Shown here one piece after another: positions 39,639 through 48,539 of a stretch of 64,000 nucleotides of DNA. The DNA is from Arcicella lustrica (GTDB lineage Bacteria; Bacteroidota; Bacteroidia; Cytophagales; Spirosomataceae): positions 558,001 to 622,000 of the forward strand of contig NZ_JAYGIM010000001.1 of NCBI RefSeq assembly GCF_034930985.1. The letters are read 5' to 3'. Numbering within the stretch: position 1 is the stretch's first letter; every line of letters starts with the position of its first letter. The notes under the pieces were generated by a model. The model worked only from the letters and a program-made list of their open reading frames with translations. It had not been told where the DNA came from and did not search any database. Both the position numbers and the translations under genes were made by a program.

Positions 39639-40256
39639 ATGACGAACGAACAAAAACAATACGCTACCAAAACGATGTTAGGATTAAAACTCCCGACTGA
39701 CCCACGTTGGGTAAATATCGCTGAAAAAAATATTGAAGAAATCTTGATTGACCACGCTTATTGCGAGCAAAAAGCGGCTTCGTCTTGTATTTCATTAATA
39801 ATTCAATTTCCTGAAAAAGAAAAACTCAGAGAAGTATTGATGCCTGTGGTTTCGGAAGAATGGGCGCATTTTAGAATGGTGATTAAAGAATTGGATAAAC
39901 GTGGTTTGCCTTTGGGGAATCCTCGAAAAGATTTGTACGTGCATCAATTGTATGAAGGAATGAAACGTGGCGGTTCTCGTGAAGAACAACTGGGCGAAAG
40001 ATTATTTATGAATGCCCTCATTGAAGCCCGCAGTTGCGAACGTTTTAGATTACTTTCTTTAGAAATTTCGGATGAAAGTCTTAGAGAATTCTACCATGAA
40101 TTGATGATTTCGGAAGCGGGACATTACGTAAACTTTATTGACCTAGCGAAAGAGTACTTGTCTGAAAATTATGTAAAACAACGTTGGAATGAATGGCTAG
40201 AAATGGAAGCAAACATTATGAAAAATTTGGAGTTGAGAGGGGATAGAGTGCATTAA
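39639..40256 (+). CDS. miaE: tRNA-(ms2io6A)-hydroxylase
   Basis: 205 residues from the ATG at 39639; a TTG 48 nt earlier lies in repeat-like intergenic sequence. The di-iron ferritin-like ligands are visible: EEILIDHAYCEQKA, SEEWAHF, ALIEARSCERF and ISEAGHY, giving the paired Glu and ExxH motifs. The family hydroxylates the isopentenyl group of the modified adenosine at tRNA position 37 and needs O2. Size and motifs agree with the Bacteroidota branch. Confidence 0.92.
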   Translation: MTNEQKQYATKTMLGLKLPTDPRWVNIAEKNIEEILIDHAYCEQKAASSCISLIIQFPEKEKLREVLMPVVSEEWAHFRMVIKELDKRGLPLGNPRKDLYVHQLYEGMKRGGSREEQLGERLFMNALIEARSCERFRLLSLEISDESLREFYHELMISEAGHYVNFIDLAKEYLSENYVKQRWNEWLEMEANIMKNLELRGDRVH

Positions 40257-40460
40257 ATTGAGGACTTTAGGATTTTGGGACTTTAAGACTTTAGGACAAA
40301 AGATTCAAGATGCAAGAGACAAGATTTTTTGATTTTGAGATAAAAGACTCAAGATACAAGAAGAAAGATTTTTTAGACTCTGGGATTTGAGAGCCAGAGA
40401 TTTTTAAATTACAACTTGTCTTATACTAAGGTTTTGTTTTGTCTATAAAATAAAATTGAT

Positions 40461-40520
40461 GTAGCGGCAACTCTTGCAGTTGCCGCATTCAAAATGGCAA
40501 CCGCAAGGGATTGCCGCTAC
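40461..40520. repeat. REP-like imperfect inverted repeat
   Basis: GTAGCGGCAACTCTTGCAGT and following bases pair with the segment ending GGATTGCCGCTAC. Outer arms of 10 bp (GTAGCGGCAA/TTGCCGCTAC) are perfect and the inner GCAGTTGCC/GGCAACCGC part is nearly so. It is far more GC-rich than its surroundings. It resembles the palindromic repeats scattered between genes in many Cytophagales. Confidence 0.75.
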
Positions 40521-40583
40521 TTGTTTAGTTTATCAAGCTCTTTTATCTTTTTGTCAGCTTAATGAACTACATTTCATAATTTA

Positions 40584-40611
40584 TACTTCATACTTCATAC
40601 TTCATACTTCA
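40584..40611. repeat. Four tandem copies of a 7-bp unit
   Basis: The unit TACTTCA occurs four times in a row. Upstream, 40260-40400 holds degenerate repeats of words like GACTTTAGGA and AAGATTCAAGA. No gene is supported in the 430-bp gap between miaE and the nuclease gene. Confidence 0.75.
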
Positions 40612-40688
40612 AATTTATATTTATCTACAAAAAATGAAGTTTGATAAATTTTCAAATCTTCAAATTTCCAAACTTTCAAATTAAGCTC

Positions 40689-43676
40689 ATGCAAACCTTC
40701 CTCGACCAAGCCGCTGAATATATTTTTAAACAACATTCCCTCAATCAGCTTAGTCGGGTTTGTATCGTGATTCCTTCTCGACGTGGGGTTTTGTACTTCA
40801 AAGATGCTTTGGCGAAGCTTTCTGATAAACCCTTTTTAGCTCCTGATGTACTGGCTATCGACGATTTTGTGAATACGATGACGGGCGTTCGCCAAATCGA
40901 TCAAGTGGCTTTGTTGTTTGAATTGTACGATGTTTTTAAAGAAATTGACCCGAACGTTGTCTTTGAAAGATTTATGACTTGGGCAAGTACTTTGCTAAAT
41001 GATTTTGATAAAATAGACCAATATTTAGTAGATGCCAAAGCCTTGTTTTCGTACATGACGGAAGCCAAAGCTATAGAACGTTGGCAAATGCAATTGGGAG
41101 AGTCGCAGAAAGATAAAAATCTTAAAACCGACCGCACCGACCGTTACTTCAAACTTTTCGAGAATATTTTTACGGTTTATCAAAACCTTCGTCAGCGTTT
41201 GGCAGACAAAGGTTTGCATTACCGTGGAATGGCTTATCGTGAATTAGCCGAAAATGTCGAAAAATATATTTTAAGCAAAGAGCGTCATACAAAGTATTAC
41301 TTCGTAGGCTTTAATGCCTTGAGTGATGCCGAAGAAAAAATCATTCGTACTTTATTAAAAAGAAAAGATTTTGCCGAAACTCTTTGGGATTCAGACGCTT
41401 ATTATCTCTACAACAAAGACCAAAAAGCTGGAAACTGGCTTCGCTATTATAAAAATGGCGATGAGAAAAATGGTATTACTCCTCTTTTTAATGAAGAATG
41501 GAAATGGCAGTCGGATGAATTATTAAAGGGTAAAAAGAAGATTCAAATTATTGGAGTAGCCAATGCAAGTGTACAAGCGAAAGTAGCTGGACATATTTTT
41601 AAGGATTGGGAAAATACTTCAAAAACAGACGCAACAGTTCCTAAATCGCAAACGGCTATTGTTTTGGGAGATGAGAATTTATTAGTACCTGTGATGAATT
41701 CTTTGGATGAATCAGTCAAAGATTTTAACGTCACGATGGGACTTTCTTTGCGAAATTCTATGCTTTTCACCTTGGTTGATGCCCTTTTTGAATTACAAAA
41801 GAATTTAGTAGAATTTAAAACAGAAGACGGCGGAACGGTAAAAATTCCAAAATTCTCACATCGACAAATTGTAAGAGTACTGAATCATCCATTTTTGAGG
41901 AGGTATGAGTTGATAAGGTTTAAAGTGGAACAAAATGAACCGAAAGAAAACCCCATCCGCAAAACCCTCCGTGAAATCACTGAAAGAAATCGTGTTTTTC
42001 TTAGCTCAAAAGAGCTTTTAGAAATTGCTGAAAATGAACCACTTTTCGAGAGTATTTTTAAACACTGGCATAACAAACCTAAAAATGCAGTCAAGTGTTT
42101 TTATGAGTTAATCGACTTATTAAGAGAAGTTTATAAAGAAAATCAAGATGCGATAGAAACTGAATATCTCTATCAATTTTACTTGATTTTACAAAGAATG
42201 GAAGTAATTCTGGAAGAACGTGGCGACACCGTTAGTATCCGAAGTTTCAAAACTTTCTTGTATGAATTGATTAAACAAACCAAAATTCCTTTTGAATCTG
42301 AAACGGATGAAAGTTTACAAATCATGGGAATGTTGGAAACCCGTACCCTTGATTTTGAAAAAGTAATCATTTTGTCGGTCAATGAAAAAACACTTCCGCA
42401 AGGTAAAAGACAAAATACTTTAATCCCTTTTGATGCCCTCAGCGACCCACAATTTAATTTACCTACTCATAATCACGCTGATGCTGTAATGGCTTACCAC
42501 TTTTTTAGGCTCATGCAGCGTGCCAAAGAAGTAGTACTTGTGCATGTTTTGCCTTCGGATACTTATGGTGCTGGCGAGAAAAGTCGCTTTATTTTGCAGA
42601 TTGAGCATGAATTATCTAAGCTAAATCCTAATCTTGATATTACTTATCCGAATGTAAAATTTATTGGTTTGGAAGAAACTGAGGATAAAGAAGAAACACC
42701 TTTGTTGATTCAAAAAACAGCCGATATTTTGGCATTTATTGAACAAGAAATTACTGAAAAGGGGATTTTCCCTTCTCAGATTAATCAGTTTTTGGATTGT
42801 TCGCTCAAGTATTATTTCACACGTATTGCTGGAATTGCTCAGGAAGAGGAAGTAGAAGAGAAAATAGGAGCGGATACGTTTGGGAATTGGATTCATAAAA
42901 CTTTTGAAAATATCGACAAAACCTTTGTAGAAAAAGGAAGTAAAGTAGAGAAAGAAGATTTACAAACAGTACTCGAAAACATTGATACTTATCTGAAAGA
43001 AGCCTTTCTCCAAACCAATCAAGGTTTGAAAGCTGATGATGGCATGAACTTTATTCTCTACCAAATTGGGGAAACGATTGTTAAGAAATTTATCAATTAC
43101 CAATTGGAAAATGAGGTTTTCCCGATTGAATTATTGGATGTAGAAAAAACGCTGAAAGTAACGTTCAATGCCCAAGTAAATGATAAAGTATTGCCAGTGA
43201 AAATTGCAGGTAGAATAGACCGATTGGATAGAGTGTCGGGCAATAAAATTAGAGTAATTGATTATAAAACGGGTAAAGTTGAAGCCAAAGAACTGACCAT
43301 GAAACCAGAAGATTTGGAAGAAAAACTATTGGGCGATACTGATAAAGATAAATTCAGACAACTTTGGTTGTATAAATACATGGTATTGAAACAAATGCTT
43401 TCAACCAGAGGCTTGAGTATCAGAGGAACAAAATTGCCCGAAATTGATAATGAAGTAAGTGCAGGTATTTATTCATTCAGAAATATTGATGCAGGTTTAT
43501 TAGAACAAAAAATCGCCTTCAATGCAGGCGAAACAGCGATGGACTTTGTAGTCGATTCCGAAAAATACTTACAACAATTCGTCAGCGATTTACTCAATCC
43601 CGAAACACCTTTTGAAAAAACCAAAGACCAAGACAAATGTCAATACTGCGATTATAAAAGGATTTGTGGGAGGTAA
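40689..43676 (+). CDS. AddB-like PD-(D/E)XK nuclease family protein
   Basis: 995 residues from the ATG at 40689; a frame extension upstream runs through repetitive intergenic sequence and is rejected. An inactive helicase-like region (about 1-700, with RVCIVIPSRRG near the start) precedes a RecB-type nuclease at about 700-995: QINQFLDCSLKYYF, GRIDRLD, VIDYKTGKV (D and DxK residues) and a C-terminal CQYCDYKRICGR. Together with an upstream Cys (FLDCSLKYYF) this would form the 4Fe-4S cluster of AddB-type nucleases. It likely works in double-strand-break repair with an AddA/RecB-type partner that is not in the window. Confidence 0.85.
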   Translation: MQTFLDQAAEYIFKQHSLNQLSRVCIVIPSRRGVLYFKDALAKLSDKPFLAPDVLAIDDFVNTMTGVRQIDQVALLFELYDVFKEIDPNVVFERFMTWASTLLNDFDKIDQYLVDAKALFSYMTEAKAIERWQMQLGESQKDKNLKTDRTDRYFKLFENIFTVYQNLRQRLADKGLHYRGMAYRELAENVEKYILSKERHTKYYFVGFNALSDAEEKIIRTLLKRKDFAETLWDSDAYYLYNKDQKAGNWLRYYKNGDEKNGITPLFNEEWKWQSDELLKGKKKIQIIGVANASVQAKVAGHIFKDWENTSKTDATVPKSQTAIVLGDENLLVPVMNSLDESVKDFNVTMGLSLRNSMLFTLVDALFELQKNLVEFKTEDGGTVKIPKFSHRQIVRVLNHPFLRRYELIRFKVEQNEPKENPIRKTLREITERNRVFLSSKELLEIAENEPLFESIFKHWHNKPKNAVKCFYELIDLLREVYKENQDAIETEYLYQFYLILQRMEVILEERGDTVSIRSFKTFLYELIKQTKIPFESETDESLQIMGMLETRTLDFEKVIILSVNEKTLPQGKRQNTLIPFDALSDPQFNLPTHNHADAVMAYHFFRLMQRAKEVVLVHVLPSDTYGAGEKSRFILQIEHELSKLNPNLDITYPNVKFIGLEETEDKEETPLLIQKTADILAFIEQEITEKGIFPSQINQFLDCSLKYYFTRIAGIAQEEEVEEKIGADTFGNWIHKTFENIDKTFVEKGSKVEKEDLQTVLENIDTYLKEAFLQTNQGLKADDGMNFILYQIGETIVKKFINYQLENEVFPIELLDVEKTLKVTFNAQVNDKVLPVKIAGRIDRLDRVSGNKIRVIDYKTGKVEAKELTMKPEDLEEKLLGDTDKDKFRQLWLYKYMVLKQMLSTRGLSIRGTKLPEIDNEVSAGIYSFRNIDAGLLEQKIAFNAGETAMDFVVDSEKYLQQFVSDLLNPETPFEKTKDQDKCQYCDYKRICGR

Positions 43677-43699
43677 GTTTGATGATTCTTATCTCACAA

Positions 43700-43925
43700 A
43701 TTCCGAGTCTTAACTCAGAAAAGCTGTATGCTAATACACTTTTTCTGACTTGCAATACACAAAATCTGAGTTAAGAGTCTGAGAAATGGAGTTAAAGCTC
43801 ACTAAAAGTGTATTGTATCTCAGAAAATCCGAGTTAGTACTCAGATTGACTGCCTTATTACTCAGAGAAAGTGAGTTCTAATGCACAAAAGCTGTATTCA
43901 AGCTCAGTTTTTCTGAGAACACTCT
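43700..43925. repeat. Cluster of CTCAGA/TCTGAG palindromic words
   Basis: In the 297-bp gap, motifs such as ACTCAGAAAAGCTGTA, AAAATCTGAGTTAAGAG, TCTCAGAAAATCCGAGTT and AGCTCAGTTTTTCTGAG recur in both orientations with GTGTATT/AATACAC words between. Units are degenerate and about 30-40 bp apart. No gene is seen. Confidence 0.65.
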
Positions 43926-43973
43926 CGTAAAATTTCATTGCTATAAAAAATAGCTGATGACTCACAGCTTAAA

Positions 43974-44768
43974 TCAATGAAACTTCAATTCATGTCTCAA
44001 CCCTGAATACTTTCTTAAATCTAAAGCCAAAGCACCAATTTTTAAGGAAACTTCTGCTCTTACTGGAATTTTATTTTCATCGTCGGTCACCCACATTTTT
44101 ACAGATTCTTCATCTGAAAAGAAATTATTTTTAGGTAGCTGTGGCGTGATTTTGAAAGTACTTATTTTACCAAATTTGGTGTTAATCGTTTCTTTTCCAC
44201 GATATTTCAAACGCATGTTATATACTTCGCCTTCAAAAAAGAAAGTAACTGGAACGGCATCACCAACATTCATTTTGGAAAAATCAATTGTTCTGATAAA
44301 ATAATAGCCACTTACTACGTCTTGGATATATTTAGGAAGTGTGTAGTTTTTCTTCTCTTGTTCATCATTCAATTCGAATAATTTAGCCGTATTCGTATTA
44401 TGATTAAAGATGACTCTTTGCTCTTTTCTATAATTTCCCTCTTGTTTTTTCATGTAAAACTGTTGAGGTAAAATCTGCGAAGCATCAATATAGGAAGTCC
44501 AAGTATCACGTACTTTGCTAATCCAATCTGTCACGCCAACGGTTCGGGCAACAATTCCAACTTTATAACAAGGACGCCCATTGGCATTTTGTAATTTATC
44601 ATCAACATCAACAATCGCTTCAGCGGCATTTACAAAACCGTAATGCACACGATATTCAATATGCTCGCCAGTGCCAAAACTATCTTGTTCAATTACTCTT
44701 TCCTGAAGTGCTGATTTGAAACCCATTGCTGTGATGATGACGATGAGAAGCAAAAATATTTTTTTCAT
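43974..44768 (-). CDS. DUF3108 domain-containing exported protein
   Basis: 264 residues. A signal peptide (MKKIFLLLIVIITAMGFKSA) precedes a beta-rich domain of the DUF3108 type: GEHIEYRVHYGFVNAAEAIV at about 34-53, then VRDTWTSYIDASQILPQQFY and KMWVTDDENKIPVRAEV near the C-terminus. The family is periplasmic or outer-membrane-associated with unknown function. Its start lies 8 nt after the stop of the upstream aminopeptidase gene, so they form one operon. Confidence 0.85.
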   Translation of the reverse strand: MKKIFLLLIVIITAMGFKSALQERVIEQDSFGTGEHIEYRVHYGFVNAAEAIVDVDDKLQNANGRPCYKVGIVARTVGVTDWISKVRDTWTSYIDASQILPQQFYMKKQEGNYRKEQRVIFNHNTNTAKLFELNDEQEKKNYTLPKYIQDVVSGYYFIRTIDFSKMNVGDAVPVTFFFEGEVYNMRLKYRGKETINTKFGKISTFKITPQLPKNNFFSDEESVKMWVTDDENKIPVRAEVSLKIGALALDLRKYSGLRHELKFH

Positions 44769-44776
44769 ATCAATAT

Positions 44777-45829
44777 CTACTGATTATATTTCTTTTGGAA
44801 GAATTTCAAAAACTGGTCGAAATTCCCATTAAATTGTTTTTGGAATATTTCTTCAAATTCATTCTGTTGAGAATGGTAGGTTTTAAAACCTACGAAATAG
44901 GCATTGTTGGGTAATTCTTTTTTGCTGATTTTTGGTTTGGGGAGTACTCGTAAGCTCTTATAAATAGTATCTTGGTTTACTTCAATTTTTTCAATTAACG
45001 CATACTTTAATGAATCCTTGCGTGCATCTAAAATATTTTTACCTTTGAAAGTTTGATAAAGGCTATCCAGTTTCAACGTTCCTCGGTTTAAATGTCTTAC
45101 ATACTTGTCTCGGATGATTTTTGCTTGAAGATATTTTTTTAATTCTGGCGAATCAAGACCATATTTATGAATTAAAAAACGCTTCGCACCATATTCTCCA
45201 ATTGAATTTGCAAGGTTTTCACTTGTTTCATGATTATCCTTCACAAAAATTGTTCCATGAGACATTTCGTGAATAATAAGGTTCGCTAATTTCCCATCTG
45301 AGTAATAAAGCATACTTGATAAAATAGGTTCGGGTAGCCAACCTAATGTAGAGTATGCGATGCCTTGCCCCATTTCGGTATCATAACCTTTTTGTTTCCA
45401 AATATTTTCTTCTTGATAAGCAGCTGTAGAATCAAAAAAACCTTTGTAGGCAAAACTACCAATAATGGGGAAATCAAACATAACGGCTTCCATTTCATAG
45501 CGTTTTGCCACCGTCAGCAAGTAAACCAAAGGTTTGCCAGATTGGTCATAGAGCGTCTGATAGACATCTGGATTATCGTGTAATCCCAGAGAATCAATCG
45601 CAAAACGGCGTACTTCACCAATAAATAAGATACGTTTTTTTAAGGAATCGGGTACGGTTTTATCTGCTAAAACTTCTTGCAATGGACGAGTATTAAAAGC
45701 AACATCCAAACCGCCTTTGGCTTGTTGGTAAAAATAGACTACCCATACTCTTTGCCAGAAAAGTATTAAAGTAATTAGGGCTAAAAACAAAAAAACAATT
45801 TTATATTTTCGACGAATATTGAATGCCAT
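44777..45829 (-). CDS. Predicted aminopeptidase with HEMSH zinc motif
   Basis: 350 residues. An N-terminal membrane segment (KIVFLFLALITLILFWQRVWV) anchors a periplasmic domain. The zinc site is LIIHEMSHGTIF at about 190-201, with SENLANSIGEYGA as the likely third-ligand helix. GWLPEPILSSML just before is characteristic of the COG4324/PF10023 aminopeptidase family. Substrate unknown. First gene of an operon with the DUF3108 gene. Confidence 0.85.
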   Translation of the reverse strand: MAFNIRRKYKIVFLFLALITLILFWQRVWVVYFYQQAKGGLDVAFNTRPLQEVLADKTVPDSLKKRILFIGEVRRFAIDSLGLHDNPDVYQTLYDQSGKPLVYLLTVAKRYEMEAVMFDFPIIGSFAYKGFFDSTAAYQEENIWKQKGYDTEMGQGIAYSTLGWLPEPILSSMLYYSDGKLANLIIHEMSHGTIFVKDNHETSENLANSIGEYGAKRFLIHKYGLDSPELKKYLQAKIIRDKYVRHLNRGTLKLDSLYQTFKGKNILDARKDSLKYALIEKIEVNQDTIYKSLRVLPKPKISKKELPNNAYFVGFKTYHSQQNEFEEIFQKQFNGNFDQFLKFFQKKYNQ

Positions 45830-46029
45830 AGAAAGCAGATATTTAATACGATTAAATTCATTGTGAGCAAATTATTGAAAATATCTTAGAATACACCTAA
45901 AATCTTTTGATATGAGTACCGATTTGCTTGCCACAAAATTATCATGATTTGAATAAATGCCTTAAAACAGCTAATCATTTTGTAACTTGCACAAAATTTC
46001 GGGAAACCAATTAAAGATACAAATCAACA

Positions 46030-46398
46030 ATGAAACAAATCATCTTCACTGAAAAAGCACCCGCTGCTATCGGCCCATATTCGCAAGCAGTACTTTCTAA
46101 TGGAACTTTGTACATTTCAGGGCAAATTGCCTTTGCTTTGGCAGAATCAGGAGCAAGTATTCAGGATGAAACTCGTCAGGTAATGGAAAATTTGAAAGCA
46201 ATTTTAGAAGCTGCCAACATGACTTTCGCAAACGTAGTAAAAGCTTCTATTTTTGTAAAAGACATGAATAATTTTGTAGCCATTAATGGTGTTTATGGTG
46301 AATATTTTTCAGAGAATCCTCCTGCACGTGAAACCGTAGAAGTGGCACGCTTGCCAAAAGATGTGAATGTAGAGATTTCTTGTATTGCAGTAATTTAA
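46030..46398 (+). CDS. ridA: RidA family reactive-intermediate deaminase
   Basis: 122 residues. The Rid/YjgF pattern is complete: EKAPAAIGPYSQAV, LYISGQIA, ETRQVMENLKAIL, KASIFVKDMNNF, and a C-terminal ARETVEVARLPKDVNVEISCIAVI with the Arg that binds the substrate carboxylate and the usual terminal Glu/Cys region. The enzyme hydrolyses 2-aminoacrylate and related enamines. It lies 10 nt upstream of gltX, suggesting co-transcription. Confidence 0.93.
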   Translation: MKQIIFTEKAPAAIGPYSQAVLSNGTLYISGQIAFALAESGASIQDETRQVMENLKAILEAANMTFANVVKASIFVKDMNNFVAINGVYGEYFSENPPARETVEVARLPKDVNVEISCIAVI

Positions 46399-46408
46399 TT
46401 TTCAAAAA

Positions 46409-47905
46409 ATGTCAGATCAAGTAAGAGTACGTTTTGCACCAAGTCCAACGGGAGCTTTGCACGTGGGCGGTGTTAGAACAGCATTATATAATTATTTATT
46501 AGCCAAAAAGTTGGGCGGTAAAATGTTACTTCGTATTGAAGATACCGACCAAACTCGTTTTGTAGAAGGTGCAGAAGATTATATCATCGAAGCCCTTTCG
46601 TGGATTGGTATTACAATTGATGAAGGCGTAGGAGTAGGCGGCCCACACGCACCATATCGCCAGTCAGAACGCAAGGCGATGTATATGGATTATGCGATGC
46701 AACTCATCAATTCAGGAAAAGCTTATTACGCTTTCGATTCAAGTGAAGAATTGGATGCTATGCGTCAAACTTTTGAAAGCCAAGGTTCAGCGTTTCAATA
46801 TAATGCCGCTACTCGTGGACGTTTGAAAAACTCTTTGACGATTTCGGAAGAAGAAACACAAGCTAAAATTGCCGCAGGCGAGCCATTCGTGATTCGTTTG
46901 AAAGTACCAGCCAAAGAAGAAGTACGTTTCAAAGATATTATTCGTGACTGGGTTCATGTACATTCTTCAACGATGGACGATAAAGTACTGATGAAGTCGG
47001 ACGGAATGCCAACTTATCACTTAGCCAACGTTGTGGACGACCATTTGATGGAAATTTCACACGTAATTCGTGGAGAAGAATGGTTGCCTTCAGCACCTTT
47101 ACACGTATTATTGTATCGTGCTTTTGGTTGGGAAGATACCATGCCACAGTTTGCTCATTTACCTTTATTATTAAAACCAGAAGGAAATGGTAAACTTTCA
47201 AAACGTGATGCAGATTTAGGCGGTTTTCCAGTTTTCCCTTTAGAATGGAAAAATCCAGACGGTTCAATTGCGAAAGGTTTCAGAGAAGAAGGATATTTGA
47301 ATGATGCAGTGGTGAATTTCTTAGCCTTTTTAGGTTGGAATCCTGGTACTGAGCAAGAATTATTCTCGATGAATGAATTAGTTGAAGCTTTTACTTTAGA
47401 AAGAATCAACAAAGCAGGAGCGAAGTTTGATATTAATAAAGCGAAGTGGTTCAATCAGCAATATTTGAAATTACGTTCTGATGAAACTTTGGCAACAGAA
47501 TATTTGCCGAACTTTGAATTAGATAAAGCGTTGAAAATCGTACATTTATTCAAAGAAAGAGTAACTTTCCCACAAGAAATTACGAAAGAAGCAGAAGCGC
47601 TTTTTGTAGCACCAACTACTTACGACGAAGCCGTAGTTGCTTCAAAATGGAATGATGATGCGAAGAATGGAATCACTGCCTTCAAAGATGCTTTGCCAGC
47701 TTTAGATAATTTTGTAGCCGATGAAATCAAACACGTTTTGAATGATGAATTACAAAAATTGGGCATCAAAATGGGAAAAGTAATGCAAGCTTTACGTGTA
47801 GCAACCACTGGAGCAGGAGCAGGACCAGACTTAATGTTGTCGATGGAAATTATCGGAAAAGAAGCTGTGATTACTCGTTTGGAAAAGGCTTTGGCGGTTA
47901 TGTAA
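46409..47905 (+). CDS. gltX: Glutamyl-tRNA synthetase
   Basis: 498 residues. Class I synthetase signatures: FAPSPTGALHVGG (HIGH-like, at about 9-21) and KLSKRD (KMSKS-like, near 260). The GEEWLPSAPLHVLLY block and an alpha-helical anticodon-binding C-terminus are present. The presence of gatC shortly downstream suggests that Glu-tRNA(Gln) or Asp-tRNA(Asn) is amidated in this organism; whether this enzyme is non-discriminating cannot be decided. Confidence 0.96.
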   Translation: MSDQVRVRFAPSPTGALHVGGVRTALYNYLLAKKLGGKMLLRIEDTDQTRFVEGAEDYIIEALSWIGITIDEGVGVGGPHAPYRQSERKAMYMDYAMQLINSGKAYYAFDSSEELDAMRQTFESQGSAFQYNAATRGRLKNSLTISEEETQAKIAAGEPFVIRLKVPAKEEVRFKDIIRDWVHVHSSTMDDKVLMKSDGMPTYHLANVVDDHLMEISHVIRGEEWLPSAPLHVLLYRAFGWEDTMPQFAHLPLLLKPEGNGKLSKRDADLGGFPVFPLEWKNPDGSIAKGFREEGYLNDAVVNFLAFLGWNPGTEQELFSMNELVEAFTLERINKAGAKFDINKAKWFNQQYLKLRSDETLATEYLPNFELDKALKIVHLFKERVTFPQEITKEAEALFVAPTTYDEAVVASKWNDDAKNGITAFKDALPALDNFVADEIKHVLNDELQKLGIKMGKVMQALRVATTGAGAGPDLMLSMEIIGKEAVITRLEKALAVM

Positions 47906-47988
47906 GTGATGAGTTGTGAATTGTGAGTGATGAGTAATTAATATGTTGAATGTACTAATTTTGAACTTCAAATTTTCAAATTCATAAA

Positions 47989-48165
47989 ATGGCAAAGAAA
48001 AAAGAAACTCCTAAAAAAGAACTCCCAAAAGTTCATAATGAACTTGATGGATTCGATATTTCAATCAACTCCTTTGGTGAAATCAATAGAAGTATTGATA
48101 TTGAAAAAATCAATGAGTTTTTGAATAAACACATGGACGATAAAAAATTGAGAGGAAGAGAATAA
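47989..48165 (+). CDS. Small 58-residue protein of unknown function
   Basis: ATG at 47989 to TAA at 48163-48165. A Lys-rich N-terminus (MAKKKETPKKELPKVH) leads to an amphipathic part (ELDGFDISINSFGEINRSID, then IEKINEFLNKHM). It lies between gltX and gatC, 24 nt before the gatC ATG, and codon use is coding-like. No family is recognised. The close spacing suggests co-expression with gatC. Confidence 0.65.
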   Translation: MAKKKETPKKELPKVHNELDGFDISINSFGEINRSIDIEKINEFLNKHMDDKKLRGRE

Positions 48166-48189
48166 TCTTTGCTTTCAATCAATCAAAAG

Positions 48190-48480
48190 ATGAATATAGA
48201 TCAAGAATTATTACAAAAGATTGCTCATTTGGCTCGTTTAGAAATGCCAGAATCTGCTGAAAAGGAAATGAAAGATTCTTTGGAATCGGTATTGAATTGG
48301 ATGTCGGAATTGGATGAAATTGATACTTCAAATGTAAAGCCACTCACGCACATGAGTTTAGAAATCAATGCTTTGCGTGAAGATAAAGTAATTCCAAATA
48401 TCAGTCGTGAACAAGGTTTGAAAAATGCTCCTAAGCAAGATGGGGAATATTTCAGAGTTCCGAAAGTAATGGAGTCATAA
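48190..48480 (+). CDS. gatC: Asp/Glu-tRNA amidotransferase subunit C
   Basis: 96 residues from the ATG at 48190; a TTG 21 nt upstream is less likely. The GatC pattern is clear: LLQKIAHLARLEM, LNWMSELDEIDTSNV, PLTHM, LREDKV and a C-terminal YFRVPKVMES. GatC is the small structural subunit that holds GatA and GatB together in transamidation of mischarged tRNA. A bidirectional terminator follows. Confidence 0.95.
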   Translation: MNIDQELLQKIAHLARLEMPESAEKEMKDSLESVLNWMSELDEIDTSNVKPLTHMSLEINALREDKVIPNISREQGLKNAPKQDGEYFRVPKVMES

Positions 48481-48490
48481 AATTAAAAAA

Positions 48491-48520
48491 GAGGATGTCT
48501 TTCTAAGGCATCCTCTTTTT
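48491..48520. terminator. Bidirectional terminator between gatC and MoxR gene
   Basis: GAGGATGTCT (48491-48500) pairs with AGGCATCCTC (48506-48515, one G-T) around TTCTA. It is flanked by an A-run and a T-run and serves both convergent genes. Confidence 0.85.
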
Positions 48521-48539
48521 TGATGAATTATTTTTTGTT

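Noticed and set aside
40641..40688. Upstream TTG start of the AddB-like gene
   Set aside because: The added 16 residues are encoded by low-complexity intergenic repeats; the ATG at 40689 begins the conserved protein.
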